Shown here one piece after another: positions 57,421-64,000 of a DNA stretch of 64,000 bases (position 1 is the first letter of the stretch; the number at the start of each line of letters is the position of its first letter). The stretch comes from Scalesia atractyloides. Its lineage: Eukaryota; Streptophyta; Magnoliopsida; Asterales; Asteraceae. The translations under genes were made by a program, and so were the position numbers. A model generated the notes under the pieces. It did no database searches. It saw only the letters and a list, made by a program, of their open reading frames with translations, and was not told the DNA's origin. The DNA is taken from assembly GCA_947069175.1 (NCBI GenBank), contig CAMTDV010000030.1, positions 101,332,411-101,396,410 of the forward strand, in the 5' to 3' direction.

Positions 57421-57506
<86 letters not shown>

Positions 57507-58200
57507 AGGATCCTGTAAAAAAACCATTTATCATGAAAAGTGTAAGAAGACATAGAAATTGATATGTATGCATCATGTTTTGATTTAGGCATGATGTTTT
57601 GCGTTGTTTTGGTAAGAAAAACATCAAACATAACAATTTAAGATACAATACAATGAATTTTAGTCTTAAAACTTAAAACACCATGTCAAGAACCTTAAGT
57701 AGTATGTTTTAAGTGTTAAATAGTGTTTTTTAAATTGCACGCCTATAATACATCGTATTGTATTTTAAATGGTTATGTTTGATGTTTATCTTGCCAAAAC
57801 AACCCAAAACATTATGGCTAAGTTCAAACATGATACCTACATCTTAATTCATATGCAAATATAGGTTTATATATATATTGGGTGAACTAAAAGAAGGTTG
57901 TATAAATATTGAAAACATGTAAAAGTGAAAAGAGTACATTGCCATTTTCGTCCCTAAGGTTTGGGCACATTTTTCATTTTCGTCCAAATGACACTTTGGT
58001 ACCATTTTGCCCCTCATGTTTGTAACTTTTTGCCATTTTCGTCCAACTGCCTAACCTAGTTAGTTTATAATGTTAGATGGCTTATTTTTGAAAGAGTAAA
58101 TTGTCATTTTCATCCCTGAGGTTTGGGCACATTTGACATTTTCATCCAAAATGACACTTGTAACTCCGGCACCGTCTCCGGCACAACCTGCAACTCCGGC
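57013..58200. other. AT-rich intergenic DNA with microsatellite and MULE-type sequence
   Basis: (AC)n followed by (AT)n covers 57420-57495. At 57938-58160 the phrase ATTTTCRTCCCTRAGGTTTG occurs twice in direct orientation (about 57945 and 58107), a sequence type common at ends of plant non-autonomous MULEs. No gene. Confidence 0.45.
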
Positions 58201-58516
58201 ACCGTCTCGGCACTGATGTGGCGTGATAAAAAGAATATGACCTTTCCTTATGTTGCTTTACATTGCATGACCCACTCATGCTTTAGTACTAGTACTTACA
58301 GCTATACAGATTGTACACTTTAAACATGTGTACACTTGTGTGTTACCATACAAGACACACCCTTTACCCATAACTCCACACTTATATATGCTCGTGGAGC
58401 TCAAAATCAAATAACCCCCCCTTTGCTTCTCTTGCCCATAAATATGGCTTCTCTTCAGTTTATTTTTCATACTCCAAACCAAAACCATATAAAATTACAG
58501 CAAAATCACAAAGAAA
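58201..58516 (+). promoter_or_regulatory. Upstream region of B2
   Basis: Matches the upstream region of B1 from TATGACCTTTCCTTATG onward, including ACACACCCTTTACCCATAAC (58352-58371). ATAAATA at 58438-58444 lies 73 bp before the start codon. Confidence 0.5.
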
Positions 58517-58675
58517 ATGTCGCCTGTTACCGAGATAAGCGGAAGGTGGTCATTCAAGAGCAATGCAGACAGATACAATGATGGTAATGAAGGAGGTTAT
58601 GAGTATGCTCAGGCGGCATCAGAGAATAACGGGGACGATGATGACGGGGATTATGATTATGCTCCAGCAACATGA
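58517..58675 (+). CDS. Small acidic Tyr-rich protein, type B copy 2 (B2)
   Basis: 52 residues, differing from B1 at five or six positions: WSFKSNADRY (11-20), YEYAQAAS (28-35), GDDDDGDYDYAPAT (39-52). The final residue is Thr instead of Ala, the only change in the otherwise invariant terminal motif among intact copies. Most other base differences from B1 in the tail are silent. No signal peptide. B1 and B2 are 28.6 kb apart and share about 0.5 kb of flanking DNA on each side. Function unknown. Confidence 0.65.
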   Translation: MSPVTEISGRWSFKSNADRYNDGNEGGYEYAQAASENNGDDDDGDYDYAPAT

Positions 58676-59030
58676 ACTAAAGCTATTTGAAGTGTTTCCT
58701 AAAGAGAAGATATGAGGGAGCAGAAACTCATAATAGGGAATTTTTTACTCTTGAGAATGTCTACATTAGTTAGAAATATTTAATAACTTTAGTTGTTGTT
58801 ATCATCTTTAATTGTATGTATTGAGAAACTAAAGCTGGTTAAGGATAATATTATTACTAAATAAATGTTTAAGTCATAAGTATAAAGTATGTAGATTAAA
58901 GAAAAATATCCATGCTTAAATGGGTGAAGCTTGTATCAACCAATTAACTGTGCTGCAAATAAGATAATAAAAAATATATCATACTTTACCCTCATACTTT
59001 CTCTAATTGGGAAGAGACATAAAATATTTG
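58676..59030. other. 3' flank of B2
   Basis: Similar to 30018-30450 after B1. No separate gene. Confidence 0.5.
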
Positions 59031-59530
59031 TATAATTTCTATCACAACTCTTTACTAAAAGCATGCGTCCTTAGTTTGGGACAACATACTTACTTCCATG
59101 GTTTGGAAACACTTACGACACCCTTGGTTTGGGGCTACAAACGTGTCCCCGGATTGGGATCACACCTACTCTACTATCCCTGGATGTGGGAATGGTACAG
59201 GTAACTAAACGAAAACTCTATGTGGAAGTCCCTACACATTTTACCAAAGATTAACATGTCGGGTTGGCAGGCGGAGTATAATTTCTATCACAACTCTTTA
59301 CCAAAAGCATGCGTCCTTGGTTTGGGACAACACACTTACTTCCCTGGTTTGGAAACACTTACGATACCTTTGGTTAGGGGCTACACGCGTGTCCCCGGAT
59401 TAGGATCACACCTACTCTACTATCCCTGGATGTGAGAATAGTACATGTAACTAAACGCAAACTCTATGTGGAAGTCCCTACACATTTTACCGAAGATTAA
59501 CATGTCGGGTTGGCATGCGGATTAGTAGTT
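59031..59530 (+). repeat. Tandem duplication of a unit of about 248 bp
   Basis: Two adjacent copies begin ATTTCTATCACAACTCTTTA (about 59035 and 59281) and contain CATGCGTCCTT, CCTACTCTACTATCCCTGGA and AACATGTCGGGTTGGCA. The similarity to the B1 flank stops where the first copy begins, so this is inserted sequence. Confidence 0.7.
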
Positions 59531-60066
59531 GATAGCGCTATTAGGTTTGACAAACCTCACACCATGCGGATAAACATTGATGAGGGCACAAAAACTATAA
59601 TGTCAGCATTCCGTACACACAGTTTAGTTGTCTTGATGAGGGTTAGCTACCCGTGTCATGGTTTGTTACTTTGCATGTGAACTTACCTAACGCTTTATGC
59701 TTAACTAAAATTGTGAATTCACTAACTTTATGTTTATACAGTTTAGCATGCTTTGCAGGACATTAGGTACGACTCAGATGGGAACTTGCAGCTTGGAAAG
59801 TGTCGTGGTTTTTTGTTAAACTGATTTCAGTATTTATGCTATATAACTGTGGTTTTGATTATGTCTCGATTTTAATCTTTTGCTTCCGCTGATAACTTAA
59901 ACTTACATTTTCAAATTTCTAAAACTGTTATCACTATTCATGTTGAATGTGGTAGTTAAACGTTTTACAATTAAATATGAAGTGGTTCAACATGATTAGT
60001 GGTTTGATGCTGGAATGTCACGCGCCACGCGGGGAAACCCTGCATGTGGAATTTGAGGGCCTGACA
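59531..60066. other. Remnant of an inserted element
   Basis: The segment from about 59040 to 60066 has no counterpart in the left-hand duplicate and separates B2 from C2. It may be a solo LTR or a fragment: TGTCACGCGCCACGCGGGG at 60017-60035 is similar in style to LTR ends. Termini were not established. Confidence 0.35.
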
Positions 60067-60850
60067 TCCTCATTAGTTTCTTTCATACTCAAACCTAAGC
60101 TTTACAAATTCAACGCTAAATCACAATGAAATGTTTAGTGTTACCAAGAGATCCAGAGGGATGGAGGGTGGGCATTCAAGAGCAATGAGGCGGATAGAAT
60201 GGTGTTTATAGTTACAAGGAGATGGTGACGATGATAATGGTGTTTATGAGTTATGACTATACTCCGGCAACATAAGTTCACGACCATGTTCCTGTGGTGT
60301 CAAAGTGATCAGACTCCAACAACATGAACGTTTTGTTTAGTGAATAAATAACACGTCAAGATGAATTATTTGTTTGGTGAATGAATAGCACTGACTCTTT
60401 GAGGATGCATTGACTAGCATCTATATTAGTCAACTATAAGTTCAATTTTTTAGGGTGTGCTATGAAATATAAATGAATTCATGTTTGGAGTCATGCCTTT
60501 TGAACGGGTGTTTAAATACGGGTTTCTGGTTGACCTAGCAGAACTACATCATATCCTTGGTTTAAAAAAGTGTGCCTAGGCGCAACACGCAACAAGGCTC
60601 AAGCCCCTGCACTTTTGGTAGCATAAGGCACACTTTTTTTTTTCAAAAAACGCACCTGGGGCATGATTTCTTGGCAAAATATTGACCATGAGGCGTGCAC
60701 TTCATATGTTTTTCATTTGTTTTTGCAGCACAGGTTGTTGTATAACATGTTTTTCATCAGGTCATACATGTATGTAGTTTCCATATTAAAACATAATAAA
60801 GCTTACATGTCTTTAAATATTAGGTAAATAATGTAAGAAATCGATATATA
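60067..60850 (+). repeat. Segmental duplicate of 1046-1850
   Basis: Includes the broken gene C2 and the GCCTAGGCGC repeat. The match ends near 60850, where MULE-end sequence begins. Confidence 0.75.
60126..60275 (+). pseudogene. Type C small gene copy 2 (C2), frame-shifted
   Basis: Counterpart of C1. The first frame stops within about 25 codons, and a downstream frame ends YDYTPAT before TAA at 60273-60275. It has also lost about 12 bp relative to C1 in the middle (near 60205). No intact protein. Confidence 0.5.
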
Positions 60851-60859
60851 TATATATAT

Positions 60860-61110
60860 GTCTGACATACGCTGTACATATACTGTACATACGCTTCGTA
60901 TAGAGCTGTACGCAGCATATGTCAGACAGATTTGACATGGTACGAGGTTTAAATATCTGGTCGTGTACCTACCCCTTACCTACGCTGCGTATAGGTCTAT
61001 ACGCACCGTATTCTTGTAACCCTATACACAGCGTATAGACCTATACGCAGCGTAGATAAACCCTAAGTGTGCAGATAGGCAGGGTTGGTGTGTAGATAGT
61101 TTGAGCCTTA
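60860..61110. mobile_element. Isolated MULE end with palindromic motifs
   Basis: Matches the right end of the MULE at about 26195-26450, with units at about 60893-60920, 60981-61010 and 61025-61055, and the GTGTGCAGATAGGCAGG stretch near 61067. It has no transposase and is a truncated or deletion derivative. Confidence 0.6.
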
Positions 61111-61319
61111 TTTATTTTTGTTATAAAACAAATCTCTTTTTAACAAAAAAAAATTGTGTCCATAATAAAATGTTGTAGATTTTCTAAACAGCATACACAG
61201 ACTCAGATTCCCAAGCTGAACCAGAAATTTTTATGTCTGTTTGTATGAAATCAGAGGATCTAAAAACATTGACTACATAGGAATAAAACCCGGATCCGCC
61301 ATTGGATGATACTTGTTCT

Positions 61320-61752
61320 CAGTTGTAATAAATATATAGGTTATTCTTTCTTACAAAAAGATATGCTCATTATACATTTCACTTATGAAAATAAAGGCAC
61401 CATCACTTTTCCTAGTATTCCTTTCGTGTTCAGCCACTAAGTAGGGGAATCCTACACTTGACCCACTCTTGCACCAGGTAAACACATACATGCTCATGTT
61501 TTACCACATATTTGCAGTTGGTGTGATTGTGCTTATTCTGCTGACATGTCTCCTTAATTGCTTTTGACAAGGATGTAACCATGTTACACACACCCTTTAC
61601 TTATAACACCACGCTTATACCCATGTATATCTATATAGGTGTATTTTCAAGGAATCCGATACTTTGATCTCCTTTACTTACCATAAATATGGGGTCTGGT
61701 TTTCTCATTTTCATACACGATTCTAAGTTTCATCATAAGCCCACTCCAACAA
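61320..61752 (+). promoter_or_regulatory. Upstream region of A4
   Basis: Type A blocks in the same order, including ACACACCCTTTACTTATAAC at about 61588-61607. ATAAATA at 61683-61689 is 64 bp before the start codon. Confidence 0.5.
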
Positions 61753-61929
61753 ATGGCTCATGAGATAAGCAAGACAACTGAACCATGGTGGTGCAGCATG
61801 AATAGTGCAAATGGAGACAACGTTGATGATTATCGTGGCAACAAACGACTACAGGAATCAATATTGGCTAGCTTAGAGGGAAACGGTGATGACGATGATG
61901 GAGATTATGATTATGCTCCAGCAGCATGA
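61753..61929 (+). CDS. Small acidic Tyr-rich protein, type A copy 4 (A4)
   Basis: 58 residues: MAHEISKTTE, PWWCS at 11-15, a linker, ILASLEG at 37-43 and NGDDDDGDYDYAPAA at the end (44-58). The first Tyr-x-Tyr-Pro motif of A1-A3 is absent: residues 27-36 read YRGNKRLQES. The DNA there looks like the ancestral sequence read in another frame between two compensating indels. The frame is restored before LASLEG, consistent with selection for the tail. No signal peptide. Function unknown. Confidence 0.6.
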   Translation: MAHEISKTTEPWWCSMNSANGDNVDDYRGNKRLQESILASLEGNGDDDDGDYDYAPAA

Positions 61930-62650
61930 GTTAATTGTTTAGTGAAGGAATAGCATTGACTCTAACTTTTGGGATGTGTAGACTAGCATTGAGTTTTCAT
62001 GGATCCTAGTTTCTTATTGTGAGAGGATCCAAGTTAGTTAAGGATTATGTAGTTTCAATGTTTTAGTGTATATTTTAATATATTAACAAATTGATGGTTG
62101 GAGTTATCCTTTTTGATTTAGTTTTTATTCTCTTTCAATCTTCTTAAGGGCAATAGAGCATAGCTTGAGTTTTATTTAATATGCATCCATGCAATTCCTT
62201 TTCTTGATAAAAAAATTATGTGCATTATGTTATCAAATTTACTTGGTTTCTGCAACCACTCCATTTGATCAATGGCGGGCGGATAATATTGGCTCGTGCG
62301 TTTCAATCAATATTGCCTTTGCAAAACAGATCCAAAAGGGCCACTAACCTGGAGACTTTAGTGTCACCCAACCAATATATGAAATATCAAACTCCTGTAT
62401 TCCCTTCTTTTCTATCTCCTATTGTAACTGCTGAATTTTTGCTCATTGCACTCTTCGACACATAAGATATGGACAACATTACAACAACCAACAACCTTTT
62501 TCTTCTTTCAAATTATATATATCGTATAATAATTTTGTAATTTATGTTATACATATGCAACATAGTAATATAGAATATACACAACTTTTTCTAAGCATAA
62601 CTGAGAATCTGTAAACTTTTAGTAATTAGTACCCACATCTTAGTTTGACC
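61930..62650. other. 3' flank of A4 and AT-rich DNA
   Basis: The first 250 bp are the conserved flank. An 81-codon frame at 62220-62465 has no recognisable features and I do not support it as a gene. Confidence 0.4.
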
Positions 62651-62669
62651 TAAAGGTCGATTAACAGTA

Positions 62670-62845
62670 ACAAACTGGTGGTGTCCCCAAGGGACATGAT
62701 GTGATGGTTAGGTGTCTTCTTTTCTTCTAAGCGGAGTAGGGTTCAATTCTTAGAAAGTGCAGGCATATGAGTATTTAGGAGCAAGTTAGTTTGACGTTAA
62801 AAAATAACCTCTAACTAGTGGAAGTTAAATTTCATTGAGATAAAT
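62670..62845 (+). mobile_element. Possible SINE fragment
   Basis: GATGTGATGGTTAGGTG (about 62698-62714) followed by GGGTTCAATTCTTAG (about 62740-62754) resembles A and B boxes of a tRNA-derived SINE in the right order and spacing. No target-site duplication was found. Confidence 0.35.
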
Positions 62846-63250
62846 AAATTATTTTTTCTTACAAAAAGATATGCTCATTATACATTTATACTTGATGAAA
62901 AAAGGCACCATCACTTTTCCTAGTGTTCCTTTCCTGTTCATCCACTTACTAGGGGAATCCCCCACTTTCCCCTTGTGACCCTCATGCACAAGGTAAACAC
63001 ATACATGCCCATGTTTTACCATATATCCGGAGTTGGTCTGATTCTCCTGAATTGTTTTTCAAATGGATGTAACCATGTTACACACACTCCTCACTTATAG
63101 CTCCACACTTATACTTATGGTATCTATAAAGGAGTGTTCTCAAGGAATCTGGTACGTGGATCTCCTTTATTTACCATAAAATGGCTTCTGGTTTTCTCAT
63201 TTTTCATACACAATTCTAAGTTTCATCATAAGGCCACTCCAACAAGTTAA
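62846..63250 (+). promoter_or_regulatory. Upstream region of A5
   Basis: Type A blocks are present. The TATA-like box has lost one base (ATAAAATGG near 63176-63184 in place of ATAAATATGG). Confidence 0.45.
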
Positions 63251-63418
63251 ATGGCTCATGAGATAAGCAAGACAACTGAACCATGGTGGTACAGCAAGAA
63301 CCGTGCAAATGGAGACAACGATGGTTCGTGTTAACAAACTACTATAAGAACCAGTATTGGCTAGTTTTGAGGGAAACGGTGCGATGATGGAGATTACGAT
63401 TATGCTCCAGCAGCATGA
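63251..63418 (+). pseudogene. Type A small gene copy 5 (A5), broken
   Basis: The N-terminus MAHEISKTTE matches A4, then PWWYS: the conserved cysteine is changed to tyrosine. A deletion in the linker shifts the frame and a TAA follows after 27 codons. A second small deletion lies in the Asp-codon run. The DNA for YDYAPAA and its TGA (63416-63418) is still present out of frame. Closest relative is A4, 1.5 kb upstream. Confidence 0.7.
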
Positions 63419-63679
63419 GTTAATTGTTTTGTGAACGGATAGCATTGACTAGCATTAGGTGTTCATGGATCCTAATTTCTAATATTGTGAGAGGATTCAA
63501 AGATTATAATAGTACATTGTTTAATTAAGTTAAGTTTTCAGATATTAATAAAATTGATCTTTGGAGCTAGTTATCCCTTTTAGTTTAAATTAGAGCATAG
63601 CATGAGTTCTATATGGTGTCTAATTTAGTGTCCATGCATTTATTTATTCTTGATAATGATATTAATGCGTTACTAATTA

Positions 63680-63822
63680 AGACACACCTTTTACTTACAA
63701 CTCCACACTTATGCTCGTGGATGAACATGGGCATAAATAAGCAAATTCAGCTTCTTTTACCAATAAATATAGCTTCCCTTCTCTCTTATACTCAAACCAA
63801 AGCTCTAATAATTCACAAAGAA
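63680..63822 (+). promoter_or_regulatory. Upstream region of C3
   Basis: GACACACCTTTTACTTACAA then CTCCACACTTATGCTCGTGG (63681-63720) is the shared upstream block, and ATAAATA at 63763-63769 is 54 bp before the start codon. Confidence 0.5.
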
Positions 63823-64000
63823 ATGTATGGTGTTACCAAGGGAATTAGGGGGTGGTCATTCAAGAGCAATGCAGATGGATGCAATGACGACGATGATCGC
63901 TACGGTTACCACCAGATGATGGTGATGATGATGATGGTGGTTATGACAATGTTCCTGCGGCATGTGTCAGAGATTATGACTACGTTCCTCTGTCGTCAGA
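63823..64000 (+). pseudogene. Type C small gene copy 3 (C3), frame-shifted and cut by the window end
   Basis: From the ATG the frame reads MYGVTKGIRGWSFKSNADGC then NDDDDRYGYH. After that, the expected acidic segment is in the next frame: DDGDDDDGGYDNVPAA, then CVRDYDYVPLSS to the window edge. One missing base near 63915 explains this. If restored by a true intron or an assembly error, the product would have three Tyr-containing motifs. As written it is broken. The stop codon lies outside the window. Confidence 0.5.

Noticed and set aside
57316..57555. 79-codon frame across the AC/AT microsatellite
   Set aside because: Low-complexity translation with no support on either side.
62220..62465. 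81-codon frame after A4
   Set aside because: No motif, no duplicate and no promoter features. Length is within chance for this window.

Overview
This is nuclear DNA of a flowering plant. It is AT-rich, and dominated by LTR retrotransposons, a Mutator-like (MULE) transposon, Helitron-like ends, a SINE and MITE-like elements. The repeat families look like those of Asteraceae, but that assignment is a low-confidence impression. There are no rRNA genes, no functional tRNA genes and no CRISPR arrays.

The host content worth most attention is a family of very small genes, all on the + strand. They lie at both ends of the window and between the transposons. Each encodes about 52-58 residues: a short N-terminus with a Trp motif (PWWCS in type A, WSFK in type B), a first Tyr-x-Tyr motif, and an acidic tail, typically GDGDDDDGDYDYAPAA, at the C-terminus. 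I count four intact type A/B genes on the left and middle (482-652, 3430-3597, 5705-5872, 29859-30017), two on the right (58517-58675, 61753-61929), a divergent relative (12394-12603), and four broken or frame-shifted copies (1113-1271, 60126-60275, 63251-63418, 63823-end). A further copy at about 31.7-32.1 kb keeps only the promoter. The copies share a TATA-like ATAAATA box 54-80 bp before the start codon and a conserved block upstream of it. I do not recognise the family and assign no function.

Layout. 1-6.1 kb: left part of the array. 7.0-12.4 kb: a Ty1/copia element (TSD TAAAC) with broken gag-pol, just upstream of the divergent small gene. 13.9-26.4 kb: a decayed MULE with palindrome-rich ends, split by a gag-only Ty3/gypsy-type element G1 (16262-25766, minus strand, TSD GCACG). 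28.2-28.5 kb: SINE. 29.2-32.1 kb: type B gene and a truncated duplicate. 33.6-47.7 kb: a second element of the G1 family, G2, in a rare LTR-internal-LTR-internal-LTR arrangement inside one TSD (TGAAG). 47.7-52.4 kb: AT-rich DNA with Helitron-like ends, minisatellites and MITEs. 52.5-54.1 kb: a Q/E/H-rich repeat gene with an in-frame stop. 54.5-55.3 kb: PPR gene remnants. 55.7-57.0 kb: a foldback element. 58.2-64 kb: right part of the array.

The second unusual feature is in the G1/G2 LTRs. Each 2.6-kb LTR holds four or five tRNA-like modules with recognisable A-box and B-box sequences and, in several, nearby T-runs. This resembles in principle the 5S-derived promoter in Cassandra LTRs, but with tRNA-like sequence and in multiple copies.
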